This document shows, one piece after another, positions 1 through 9,591 of a DNA stretch of 29,568 bases. How positions within the stretch are numbered: position 1 is the stretch's first letter; each line of letters starts with the position of its first letter. The stretch is taken from the NCBI GenBank assembly GCA_025201805.1, contig MU619309.1, positions 129,702-159,269 of the forward strand, written 5' to 3'. The translations under genes were made by a program, and so were the position numbers. A model generated the notes under the pieces. The model searched no databases and had not been told where the DNA came from. It saw nothing but the letters and a program-made list of their open reading frames with translations. This DNA is from Parasitella parasitica. Lineage: Eukaryota; Mucoromycota; Mucoromycetes; Mucorales; Mucoraceae.

Positions 1-32
1 GTTTTTGTGTACATGTATTAATTTCGCATTAG

Positions 33-1106
33 AGATATCAAGCCTGACAACATATTATTGGATCAAGACGGACATGTTCATCTGAGCGATTTCAACATTG
101 CTTGCAGCATACCCGAGAAGCATGAAAAGCCATTGATTTCTTTATCAGGGACAGCAGCCTATTTTGGTGAGTGTACAACCACGCCCCGCGCAGTTGCATA
201 TATGTAAAACTGAAATGTTCAAGTAGCGCCTGAATACTTTAAACATCACGGTTATAACGAAGACGTAGACTGGTGGAGTCTAGGCATCACATTTTACGAG
301 TGTATTTATGGAAAAGTAAGAAAAATAGCCAAATATTCATTGTATGCGTCAACAAACACTATTTACAGAGACCTTGGTTACACTGCACAAATATTGATGA
401 TTTGGGCAAACAAATTCTACGAAGAAGGATCCCGTTTCCTTGCAAAAATTCCGTCTCAATTGAATGTATATCAGCCGTTAAATCTGTAAGTGTATACTCT
501 TTCTCTCTCTCTCTTGGCAGCTACATTCATGCAGATACAATACAGTTTTTAGAAAAGGATCCCAAAAAGCGACTAGGACATGGTGTTGTATCCGGCTGGA
601 ATAAAATTGCTGCCCACCCCTTCTTTCGTTCTGTTGATTGGTACAATATTGATAATAAACAATGCCAACCTTTGTATATACCTCATCACATCCAACCATC
701 TACAATAATAAAAGCAGCAGATGACCTGTCGCTGATGTCGCAACAAATATCTCATAAACCCGATTCCATAGCGGACCAGAAAGACGAGGGCGTAATGGGC
801 TGGCTGTATCGGCACAAGCGAGCTACTAATCCAGTATTACAAAAACACAACAGATATAACCAAGACCTCAAGTTGATCCAAGAAAAGTTCAAACCATTTG
901 ATTACACTATCTTTGATCAGTATCGAGGTTTTCTAGACGAACGATTGATGACTGTGGGTCCTCCGCCCGATTGGGTTAAGCCTGCTTTCCCTGATGCGGA
1001 TAATGGTAGCATTTTGCCGATTCGAAAGATCTATTTGGAGACACCTTCTGTATTTGATATGTTTGGAGAAAACCATCATTATAGGATGGAACAACAATGT
1101 AAATGA
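33..1106 (+). CDS. YANK/STK32-like serine/threonine kinase, 3' part (5' end outside window)
   Basis: Partial protein kinase. Exons 33-166, 227-315, 369-485 and 546-1106 join in frame; an intron ends at 32. The visible protein starts at the catalytic loop (RDIKPDN), then DFNIA, the activation segment GTAAYFAPE, DVDWWSLG, and the late-lobe motif KDPKKRLGHG followed by HPFF. The metal-binding DFG is DFN, a known hallmark of the YANK/STK32 branch of AGC-like kinases, and the tail after HPFF (VDWYNI, then a polar segment) also fits that branch. The Lys/Glu lobe lies outside the window, so activity cannot be judged. The tail is about 170 residues without a recognisable extra domain. Tandem AATAAA signals follow at about 1142-1151. 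The third intron could end at 520, 534 or 545; only 545 preserves the frame into the conserved KDPKKR block. Substrate unknown. Confidence 0.85.
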
Positions 1107-1410
1107 TAAAATAGCGCTCCCATCTTGTATCATATTTCTGAAATAAATAAATGAAAAGCACTATGGTAATATAATAGATCAAATCAATATAGCTATACCC
1201 CCTTTAGCTATTTTTGATGCTAAAAAATAGTAGAGAAAACCTTTGTGCTATAATAAACTCTTACACAAGCATTCCATCTTATTTCACATCGTCAGATATG
1301 TGTAATACTCGTAGTATTTGGGTATACTCCAATTTTCTCTACTCAAAAGTTGTATCTTCTTCATGTTACGGACTCATAGTAGGACCTTAATGAAAGAGCA
1401 TTTTCATTTT
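1107..1410. other. Intergenic, 3' flank of the kinase gene
   Basis: AT-rich. Holds the overlapping AATAAA motifs at about 1142-1151, the likely 3'-end signal of the kinase gene. No coding potential is seen in the rest. Confidence 0.5.
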
Positions 1411-1412
1411 TA

Positions 1413-1463
1413 CAGTGAGAACGGTAAATATTGTCACTTTGCGAAAATTAAAATGTCGTTTCT
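1413..1463 (+). repeat. Left terminal inverted repeat
   Basis: About 50 bases matching the reverse complement of 4126-4176, with a few substitutions or single-base gaps. The outermost 26 bases (through the TTGTCACT block) are identical. It is preceded by TA. Confidence 0.75.
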
Positions 1464-1513
1464 AACACGAGTGCCTGTCCTGTTATGCGGAACTATAAGG
1501 TTACAATTATGTA

Positions 1514-2103
1514 ATGATGCTTTTATTGGATAATAGGAAGATATTATTGGAGGATCAAGAAGCCATCGACATTGTCACGAAGGACTTACTGAACGTCTAT
1601 GAAGATTCTTATACAATTGATTCAGCTCAAATTCTAGCGAATGGATCAAGTGTTACTTATATACCACATTTAGCAGTTCATTCTGCTTTACCACCTATTA
1701 CTTTTCAGTTTAACCTACATGCTAGTCAAGATACAATGATAAACGCCATTGATCAATACTTTCAAGTTTACTTGCGAAGCAATCAGCTCCCAGTGGCATT
1801 GTTTATCTTCTGACAAAACCTCAAAATTATTTCTCGACCCATTTGTACAGATGCAGAGCAAATCGTACCTGTATCATTTGCCAAATACTGTATGGGTCGC
1901 GCCAACGCTTATTAATATCTGAGCGCTCTTTTGGTCAAGATGCACCTAAAGACGAAAATTTGAATGAACTTGTTGCTCTGTTGATGTGTCTTCTTCAAGA
2001 TAAACAGACAATCGCAACGGTAGGTAGATCGCTAAACGCTGCCATCCAGTATCTCTATGATAGATACAAGACAACGAACTTTGAGAGTAAAATTCCATTG
2101 TAG
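1514..2103 (+). pseudogene. Decayed gene A of an unrecognised family (paralogue of the minus-strand gene at 2685-3863)
   Basis: Frame 2 is open from 1514 to 1810 (ILLEDQEAIDIVTK through LPPITFQFNLHAS to NQLPVALFIF). The reading then appears to pass to another frame (DKTSKLFLDP, SYLYHLPNTVWVAPTLINI, about 1815-1917) and then to frame 1 (SERSFGQDAPKDENL to the stop at 2103). This implies two frame changes, so the gene is probably broken, although a short unrecognised intron could explain one of them. The first part aligns with the opposite-strand gene: I(I/V)T(R/K), then PPI followed by a hydrophobic strand and Gln, then an Ala-rich helix. That pattern could suit a PD-(D/E)XK-like core, but the acidic residue is missing here and the idea is weak. 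It lies just inside the left inverted repeat. Confidence 0.4.
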
Positions 2104-2684
2104 TTACTTACTACTTTATTGTTGAACTTTTATAGGGCATTACAATTCTTCAATAGACAGTGTAGCTGCTTCAGGCCACCCGCTTACTTGGTATTAAAAT
2201 AAATACAAGGGTTAAGTTAGATGAAAATACTTTTTGAAATATGCCAAAATGTGGTTATTTTTGCTAATCTGATCTACAACAAGTAAAATAAAATAGATGG
2301 TTCTTCAAATGATTGCTATTTTTGAGTTGAACTTGTAATAAAAATAACTAAGAAATTATCTATGCAACAATCATACACTACTTATCAGATTTCATCACTG
2401 AGCTCAGCATGAGTATGCCACATGGTTTTTATTCTTTACAATATTCACTCAAGAATTTTATCAACCAAAAGGCTGTACAAGCATTTCCTATTTAATTTAT
2501 TAAGCGAGACGGTTGGCTTAACCTATGACTTGAAAACTTACAACAGACTCAAATGAAGCGTTATACAGCGCCTGTATAAAATGTAAGAGCGCCAGGAAGA
2601 GATATACTATGAACTATATGCAATATAATTAATAATAAGTTTCAGAAACTAGGATAAAAGCAATAAGTGAAAGCCAAATTGAGC
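2104..2684. other. Non-coding interior of the TIR-bounded segment
   Basis: AT-rich sequence between the two opposed gene remnants. No open frame of interest, no transposase similarity and no RNA gene recognised. Confidence 0.5.
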
Positions 2685-3863
2685 TTATTGAAAATGGTCG
2701 TTAGCAAAGAAAGGAGATGTATATGTAGAAATAAAAAAAAACTTGTTATTCTTTTTGAATCTGTTGAAATCTACGCGCAATACTTCAGCATTCTTGTATT
2801 TAATAGCATTGGTTTTCTGCTTAAGCTGAGCATAGCATTCGTGCCAGTTCATGCGTTTGCGAGTTGATTTACATTTTTCGACAAACTCCATAGTATTCTC
2901 GCACCTTTCTTCATCTGCACATTTACCGATTGTCGTACCTTTAGAGGGTTCTTCAGTATCCACTTCCTCAAAACGTCTTTTTACTTGTTGTAACTTTTGT
3001 ATTCCAGAAACAGCTTCTTTTTGTAATGAAGGCGAGTCGTATTTCATACGTTCTGCAGTGTTTAGCGTAATGTTGGATGTTGTATCCATATAACGGCTAC
3101 GTTTGTCATATCTAACATATTTATAATATACAGATCATGATATTAACTGTTGGTAATTCTTTTACAAACAACGAATAAGCTACAAGTTGTAATTGAACCT
3201 CTTGCAAGGTTCTAGGCTTATTCAAAGAATACATCAAGATCAGATCACGGGATGTCGGGAAGACATCTTGCCCAATCTTCTTTTTATTGTAAAATAGAAG
3301 AACAGGTCTGTCCTGGAAATGCTGTGATTTAATAAGTTTTCACACTTCTTGTCAAACATCGGATATTATGTGGATATAAACATTGATTGAAATATATTTC
3401 ATGTCAATAAAAGTCTTCAGTTTTGTATTTGGTTTTATTCAGAAAAATTCTTTATTACTTCTTTCATATAACATTTACACAACATTTCGCTGCGCCCTTT
3501 CACACTGGCACTACAGTGTGCTGCCCAGTCCATAAAATCAGCGTTAACCGTTGCTTGTGCTTTTACAATAATGGGTGGTTGGCCCAAAGACACATGCATA
3601 GACTCATATACGACATCAGATCTTAGGCCGTGATCCCATTCTGCGTTGCCGATTCTATAAGCATCTCCGTTGGTATCCATAAAAGTTCTTGTAATTATGT
3701 TCTTCACGTCAGAATGATTCAGAACGAATTTGCTCATTGGATCAGAATCAGGGCGTTCACTGAAGGGTATTTTGCATGTCGATAAGTCTCCTATTTGTAT
3801 AGAGCAATATTAACTTTTCAACCAAATGGAATACATGACATCAAAACTACCTTGAGAAGCCAT
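2685..3863 (-). pseudogene. Gene B of the same unrecognised family, probably decayed; C-terminal HTH-like segment
   Basis: Exon 1 (3851-3863, MASQ) joins across a 60-nt intron (3791-3850) to exon 2, open from 3790 to 3435 (GDLSTCKIPFSERP, then LGQPPIIVKAQATVNADF). Further coding-like blocks follow: 3332 to about 3160 after an acceptor (HFQDRPVLLFYNKKKIGQDV to FVKELPT), and 3110-2685, which includes the Met-start 134-codon frame. The last block is charged and ends with RKRMNWHECYAQ and FNRFKK, a spacing resembling a small Myb/SANT-like helix-turn-helix. Joins between blocks after exon 2 are unresolved: stop codons intervene and the middle part expected by comparison with gene A is not continuous. 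It may be a pseudogene or may have introns that I cannot place. The start lies about 80 bases from the Tc1 transposase relic. Confidence 0.4.
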
Positions 3864-3929
3864 GATAACCGTAACCAAACCTTAACAGAACCGTAACAGA
3901 ACCTATAATAGAAGTTGCAGTTATAGGGT

Positions 3930-4176
3930 GATGTATCCGCACACCCCCCATATTCGCTTGAATTAAATCCAATTGAACAGTTCTGGGCAATTTGTAAAGA
4001 GAAGATTGAAGTGTCACAGGTTGTTGAATGAATAGAAAATGTCTGAGGCTTGTAATGAAATACTACAAATCGACTTTACTTGGGGACAGTTACTCTTGAG
4101 TAAGTGTCATTTAATTTTGGCATTTAGTAACGGACATTTAATTTTCGCAGAGTGACAATATTTACCGTTCTCACTG
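3930..4176 (+). pseudogene. 3' remnant of a Tc1-type DDE transposase
   Basis: Reads HPPYSLELNPIEQFWA, matching the conserved ELNPIE block in which Glu is the third catalytic residue. A stop follows in frame (SQVVE then TGA), and a neighbouring frame continues with MSEACNEI, typical of the final helix of this family, so a frameshift is likely. Everything upstream (DNA-binding HTH domains and the first two Asp residues) is absent. Confidence 0.75.
4126..4176 (-). repeat. Right terminal inverted repeat
   Basis: Reverse complement of the left repeat at 1413-1463, followed by TA at 4177-4178. See the mobile element entry. Confidence 0.75.
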
Positions 4177-4178
4177 TA

Positions 4179-5123
4179 TGCACCATATTACTTGAAGATC
4201 CCAAAATCTAGATTCTATTCACAAATAAATATTTGAACGACTCAAATGACCCAACTCCTCAAAAGTTTGACAGAAGTTTTCTATACCGTACAATGGTAAA
4301 AGCGTGCGAACTATTATTTAGCCATATGACAAACAAATAAATTAACTGGTTCTTCTTTCTACTGAGTTTTTTTTGCATGAGATGGTATACATATATATAT
4401 CCTTATATGAAATAGTTCGTTGGTCTTTATGTATTTTGTCTCATGATATATAGCAAGGCCTTTGCACAAACAGAACGTGAGTGATACTAAACAAAAGAAA
4501 CCCTTACTAGATGTTACACGACACACATTTCAGGTACGAGCAAAAAGTCCAAATTATCATAATGGCAGCATATATTATGCAAACTACATGAATGAGAATC
4601 TTTCTGGCACAACATTAGTGATTGATCAAAAAGATTAGCAGAAAAGTGCATCAGTCAGCATTCAAAGTTCATTTGTAAAGGAGAAAATGCCAAACTGCAA
4701 ATCATGGCTGATCGAGATGGATAAATAAATCATGAAACCGAAAGATCGTGTTGAAAAGTTTATAGAATTTTTTGATAAACAAACAGCTACTTGGTTCCAT
4801 CATCTTGAAGCGAGAAATTCCATATCAATTTCCATTATCATTAAATGAATTTGTAATTGAAACGAACAGCATCTTACCAGATCAATGAAAAGCTGACTTA
4901 AAATTAAGTGACTATTATACGCACACGTTTTGCTCCCTAACACAAAGAAGAAGAGGAAGAGAAACATACATAGACTTGCCCCTATTTTTCGTTTTCTTTT
5001 TTTCTCTTTCTTGTTCCTATTCAGTTGGTTACAAACTAAATAATTAACATAAAGGTAAGTTAGAAAGGTGGATACAAAGAGGGTAGCGAAAGAGCGAATG
5101 ACTAAAGCAACGTGACATGGTAG
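4179..5123. other. Intergenic, upstream of the LC8 gene
   Basis: About 0.9 kb of AT-rich DNA without convincing coding sequence. The 126-codon minus-strand frame at 4800-5180 runs through the LC8 start and is pyrimidine/purine-biased, so it is treated as a chance frame. Purine-rich and T-rich tracts at about 4945-5015 may belong to the LC8 promoter or leader. Confidence 0.5.
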
Positions 5124-5517
5124 ATGTCTGATACCAAAGCTGTTGTCAAAAGTGTGGATATGAGTGAGGAGATGCAACAAGAGGCTATTGAGTGCTCAAC
5201 ACAAGCCTTAGAAAAGTTCAACATTGAAAAGGATATCGCCGCACACATTAAGCGCGAATTTGATCGTAAATACGGTAAGGGTTATTTGCAATGGAAAAAA
5301 AAACATGGTGAATTCAAAACTTATGGATTTGTTGCTGTAGGACCTACCTGGCATTGTGTTGTTGGACGCAATTTTGGTAGTTTCGTTACTCATGGTTTGT
5401 TAGATTTTGATGTCTGAAAAATAGGCATATTTTTCTAATGGTTTTTTCGTAGAATCCAAGCATTTCATTTACTTTTATCATGGCCAAATTGCTATTCTCT
5501 TGTTCAAATCTGCTTAA
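5124..5517 (+). CDS. DYNLL: Dynein light chain LC8-type
   Basis: Exons 5124-5274, 5341-5394 and 5453-5517 give an 89-residue protein, the usual length of the family. Conserved LC8 blocks are all present: [27 protein letters not shown], then across intron 1 [16 protein letters not shown], and across intron 2 [17 protein letters not shown] with LLFKS near the C-terminus. LC8 is a dimeric hub that binds short linear motifs and is a subunit of cytoplasmic dynein. Reading through the introns gives only spurious inserts. The 3' UTR starts with a C-rich tract and a T run, with AATAAA at 5565. Confidence 0.95.
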
Positions 5518-5531
5518 ATGTTTAATCGCTG

Positions 5532-5562
5532 CCCACCCCACCCCACCCCCCTTTTTTTTTTT
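5532..5562 (-). repeat. C-runs/T-run tract after the LC8 stop; G-quadruplex motif on the minus strand
   Basis: Four C runs of 3, 4, 4 and 6, each separated by a single A (5532-5551), followed by 11 T. The complement is four G runs with one-base loops, a textbook quadruplex pattern. The transcript strand is C-rich. The tract sits 14 bases after the LC8 stop codon. Confidence 0.7.
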
Positions 5563-5798
5563 GGAATAAAAATCGCATTATGTACATTTTGCTGTAACAC
5601 CAAAATGAAATAATAATGGATAATGATGAAGAAAAAAAAAAGAAAAATCCTGCAATTCTATCCTTCAATTTGGTCTGTTTCAAACAAAAAGAGGCTTCTC
5701 GGTTTTACTTGTCAAAATTTGGTATAAAATTGCATATATTTCTTTTCCTCTTTTCTTTTCTTTCAACAATTTTGTACTCTAATTTTACATACATAAAA

Positions 5799-7302
5799 AT
5801 GCTCAACTTAATTATAGCCGCCGTACAGGTAAAGGGATCAATTCATTGAAATGTCATTGACATGTTGCCATGGTAATTAAATCTATTACCTTGGCAACCG
5901 AGAAATGCCTATAGCAACCATTAATCATTTTTTAGGCAATTTTGCAAGTGATGGTTGTCGTCTTTTTTGGTAGTGTATTGGCAAAATATGGTTATTTTAA
6001 CATGGATAAGCAAAGAGTATGTACAAACACATAGCGTAATCATGACATTGACATTGTTCATTTTAGTGGTTATCCAAATTGAATTTAGTTTTTTTTACAC
6101 CTTGCCTCTTATTTTCAAATATCGCCTCTGTCATATCATTTGAAAAACTACTAGCTTTCTGGCCGATTCCATGCTTCTACCTAACTTATGCTCTCGTAAA
6201 CTACACGAGTAGTCAAGTCATCTCTCGATTGGTTGGTCTAAGTCCTGCTTATCGTAGATTTGTTTTGGCCTGTGTCATGTTTTCCAATTCTAATTCATTG
6301 CCGATCGCGACTATATCTAGTCTAGCTGTATCTGAGGCTGCGCACATTTTGTATTGGGGTACCAATGATACTGCTGAGGCCGTTGCCGCTAGGGGAATTT
6401 CGTATACTCTTTTCTTTGCCATCTTTGGCAATTTAATTCGTTGGTCCTATGGATATCAGCTACTTCAAAAGAATGAGGATGATGATGTAATGGAAGACAA
6501 CCGTACAATGAACGAGGAGGATCCAGTTGAACACTTACAAACATCCTCCTATCACTCATTTGACAATAGCTCTAGTATTAGCTCTGCATCTGATGAGTAT
6601 TTGACGACTAGTCGTAGCGGTATGCCTCCCAGACAATTAAGTGCAGTGACAATCACAGTTGCAGATGAAAGTACCAGCCTATTGCCTCAAACAAACCTCA
6701 AGAGTAACAAACAAATGGAGGATATCGTGGTTCCAGAACCTCTATACAAGAGAGTCGCTAAACGTGTCAATGGTTTCATGTCTCCCCCACTATATGCTGC
6801 CTTCTTTGCTCTTGTAGTCGGGTTATCGCCTTTAAAGCCAATCTTGTACGACAAACAATCCTTCCTTTACCCCTCATTAACGAAAGCTATAGAAGGCTGT
6901 GGTAAAGCAGCTGTTCCCCTCATACTGACCTGTTTGGGCGCTCAATTAGTTTCAATCCAAGAATCTCAGCATCCTGTTTCTCCTCAAATGAAGAAGCCAG
7001 TTGCAACTGCAATTGCTATTCGTATGCTGCTTATGCCATTCTTGGTAGTGCCCATTGTTGTGTTGTTTGTATTGTACGGTGCTCGATTCTCTACTCTGGC
7101 CAGTGATCCTGTATTCATCACCATGATGATTGTGTTAGGCTGCACTCCCACTGCTATTAATCTCGTACAAATCACGCAGGTCAATAACATTTTTGAAGAA
7201 GAAATGCTGCGCATGCTTTTCTGGAGCTACGGTGTCGTTTGCGTTCCTATTTGTACACTTGTCGTCTTTTTAGCACTTAACGTTGTAGATAGAATGCTAT
7301 GA
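5799..7302 (+). CDS. Auxin efflux carrier (PIN-like) family membrane transporter
   Basis: Exons 5799-5828, 5936-6016 and 6067-7302 join in frame to a protein of about 448 residues. Exon 1 gives MLNLIIAAVQ and exon 2 AILQVMVVVFFGSVLAKYGY; exon 3 opens WLSKLNLVFFTPCLLFSNIA, the conserved start of PF03547-type proteins. Two bundles of hydrophobic helices are separated by a polar, Ser- and acid-rich loop (about residues 150-270), likely cytosolic. The C-terminal half ends with GCTPTAINLVQITQ and a last helix. Fungal members are related to plant PIN/PILS carriers and often sit in the endoplasmic reticulum; the substrate is not predictable. The start was chosen because it keeps the short N-terminal exon typical of the family; the open frame extends further upstream without a stronger candidate. 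Intron 1 (107 nt) is longer than its neighbours and carries X-box-like sites. Confidence 0.9.
5864..5898. promoter_or_regulatory. Pair of inverted X-box-like (RFX) motifs in intron 1 of the PIN-like gene
   Basis: GTTGCCATGGTAAT and ATTACCTTGGCAAC flank a 7-base loop and form a near-perfect inverted repeat (13 of 14 pairs). The first closely resembles the RFX/Crt1 X-box GTTGCCATGGCAAC. A third partial match, CCTATAGCAACC, follows at about 5909. The function is inferred from the motif only; it could equally be an RNA hairpin. Confidence 0.45.
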
Positions 7303-9090
7303 ATCTGATACATAATATATACTCTTTGTTAGATGTCATTAAATATAATACCCAATTTTTTTGTATGCATATTCCGAAACGTCTCTAATACAGCACGCAC
7401 AAGAGTAGTGTTCTAGATTTGTTTCCTATTATACATTCGTTCTGCATTACTGCGTGATACAGAAGTTCTTTTAAAGGTATATGAATGAATATTTTTAGTG
7501 GTGGTTTCTTTGAGACATGCGACAAATTTCAATGGTTCATACAAGCATCCTGAGCGCATGAAATGCCTTCTCGAGTAGAATGTGAAGTAATTTAATATTA
7601 GACGCAAGTACTTGCTTTCATAGTTAAAACAACGTACAAATTGTGCTTGAAATATCTAAGCTGTATGATAGGCACTTGGCACAAACAATTTAACAGAAAT
7701 CAGATAGTGTCGTATAACATATAAAGTCCAAAATGAAATATGCTCTCCACAGCTGCTTGCTTCCTTTTCTGTCCTCTGAGTGCTTCTAATCTACATATTT
7801 AAATAGCCAAGGATGATAAATACGTTTACAGGCTTCATATACAAGTTCATATATATAATAGCTTTGTGTGAAGATGTCAAGGGACCCATCTATATGAGTC
7901 ATGCAGATATAAGTGTTTATTGTGTTATCATTTTCAAAAATCGATAATCCTGGATAATACCAAATACGTTAAATTGATGCGCCAATTAACTTTATGCAAT
8001 GTGCAATTATTACATTTATTAAGAGCTTTGATCAGGGACAAGATGTCTTCCCAGACAAAGAACTACCGCTATCATCTAAATATCTTATGAAGCAACTAAT
8101 TTATCGGAAAAAAAAATTGTTCATTGTTCATGATTTCACAAAATGTCTAGTTAGTTGAGATATACACCTTTGTTTACTAAATACATATACGATAATGTAA
8201 CAATGAGTTCATTTCGAAAACGGTACATGGTCATAGTGTATGTCGCATATATTCTCATTGATCAATCAGCCATTTTGGCGAGACTCATGATCGTACCTGA
8301 TTTTCATCTTGTGCCTATTGTAGTCGCATCACAATCTGCATTTGGCTTTTAAGTTTGTTCTATTTCAATTACTGTTGGATCAAAAAAGATAATAAAAACT
8401 AAATGTTAACGAGATACGAAAACTTAAAGATACTTTATTCAAGATTGAAATTGCATCTGCTATTTATACTTTTTACGGCTACATAAATTTATGGTGACTT
8501 ATTTAGATTACAAATTGACAAGACTAATTCACAGTGGCAATCTACTTGACAGGGTACGATGTGAGGTTATACAACAAGGGCTACACGTCTTTGATCTGGT
8601 AGTGCCTTAACCTTTATCCTGGTGCTGGGATCTGTGTTATTTACAGGAATAATCTTCTTGATTTGAAACAGAGACTTTATTCTCCAATTTACACAAGCGT
8701 ATCGCATTACATCAATAGACAATCTTCAATCTTCAATTGATGTACATTACAATGATCTCCTGTCTATAATTATGGCAGATAAATTACTTCATTGTGCTTT
8801 ATAATGTAGTTGTAGATTAGAGGAATGATTAACAATGACGTTTGATTTTTATTAAATTTCTTACAATTAGACAAACGATGTCAGGACATAGACAAATTCC
8901 TATGATCTTTTTCGGTTAGCTTTATATATGTGGCATTGTTACGCTGATTCCACTCATTGTAAACTATGGAGAACGCACACAAAATATATCTATATAAACG
9001 AGCCTCGATTAGATTTTATTTTTCCATCCCCTTTCCCAAACAATTTATTCTATCCTACAACAACAACAACAGCTAAAGCAAAATCTACCA
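7303..9090. other. Long intergenic region with coding-like relics
   Basis: No complete gene recognised. Short stretches read like protein. Frame + 7994-8158 is 54 codons and includes FDQGQDVFPDKELPLSSKYL, sharing GQDVFP, and 14 bases of exact DNA around it, with gene B. A frame near 7845-7945 reads ALCEDVKGPIYMSH, and one near 8490-8610 reads LTRLIHSGNLLDRVRCEV. The open frame at 8155-8352 has no recognisable family. These may be fragments of old genes or transposons. The last 100 bases are the promoter of the next gene. Confidence 0.4.
8991..8998 (+). promoter_or_regulatory. TATA box of the small helical protein gene at 9091
   Basis: TATATAAA lies 93 bases before the ATG and is followed by a pyrimidine-rich stretch and a leader with a CAA repeat (about 9056-9075), which favours an unstructured 5' UTR. 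Confidence 0.55.
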
Positions 9091-9591
9091 ATGTCAAACT
9101 TAGATAAGTCCAACACTAAAAAATTGAACAAGAAGAGTTCTTTTTCCTCTCTCTTTTCTAAAAAGAAGAACCCCATCTCTGAGCCCTATTCTGACCTCTT
9201 CCCTGCCAAAAATGAACTGACTAGTGATGGAACGACTGTTTCAATGAAAATGACTAAAGCTTCTTCTGAGCTTGAAGAATTGTATAACAAAGCTGTACTA
9301 GCAGTAAGTTTGCATACCGTACTAGGGGTTTATTACATCAGATACTAAATTTTTAATATTATGGTATAGGTTAGTGATGCTGATCATGCTAAAGATAGCC
9401 CTACCTACTACGAAAGTGAAAAGGAGGCCGCTACGGAAGCTGTCAGATTGTGCGAAAAAAAGTTCGAAGACACGATTAAAGTTCTGAAGGATCATCAGCA
9501 TTTAATGAAGCAATTTGAATTTTGTTGGAAGAAGCAACTTGATGGCCTTAGCGAGAAGTTAAAAAATTTGCCCGAAAATGCCATAGAATAA
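9091..9591 (+). CDS. Small Lys-rich helical protein, copy 1 of a tandem pair (unknown function)
   Basis: Exons 9091-9303 and 9370-9591 join at phase 0 to 144 residues. The N-terminus (about 1-45) is basic and Ser-rich (KKLNKKSSFSSLFSKKKN). From about residue 56 it is likely coiled coil: ELEELYNKAVLA, then across the intron VSDADHAKDSPTYYESEKEA, VRLCEKKFEDTIKVLKDH and a final helix. The second gene at 11630 has the same layout and an intron at the matching place, so they are paralogues. No signal peptide or membrane segment. AATAAA at 9736. The TATA box and CAA leader suggest good expression. I do not recognise the family. Confidence 0.75.

Larger units (their letters stand above)
1411..4178 (+). 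mobile_element. Tc1/mariner-type element with matching inverted termini and an atypical interior
   Basis: The left terminus begins TA then CAGTGAGAACGG at 1413. The right terminus ends with the reverse complement of the same motif at 4176, followed by TA. The match runs for about 50 bases with only a few mismatches, in the head-in arrangement expected for one element with a TA target duplication. Just inside the right end, frame + near 3940-4015 reads PPYSLELNPIEQFWAICKEK, the C-terminal catalytic-Glu region of Tc1-type DDE transposases. No N-terminal transposase is found after the left terminus. The interior instead holds two related non-transposase gene remnants. The element is therefore non-autonomous or composite. 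It is also possible that the two termini come from separate insertions. Confidence 0.6.

Noticed and set aside
3868-3905. AACCGTAACC-like repeats resembling telomere sequence
   Set aside because: Only two or three imperfect units, next to a transposon relic; too short and irregular for an interstitial telomere.
4800-5180. 126-codon minus frame upstream of LC8
   Set aside because: It overlaps the LC8 start and consists of runs from AT-rich and purine-rich sequence (KKEKKRKRK, FLFLFFFVL); no family features.
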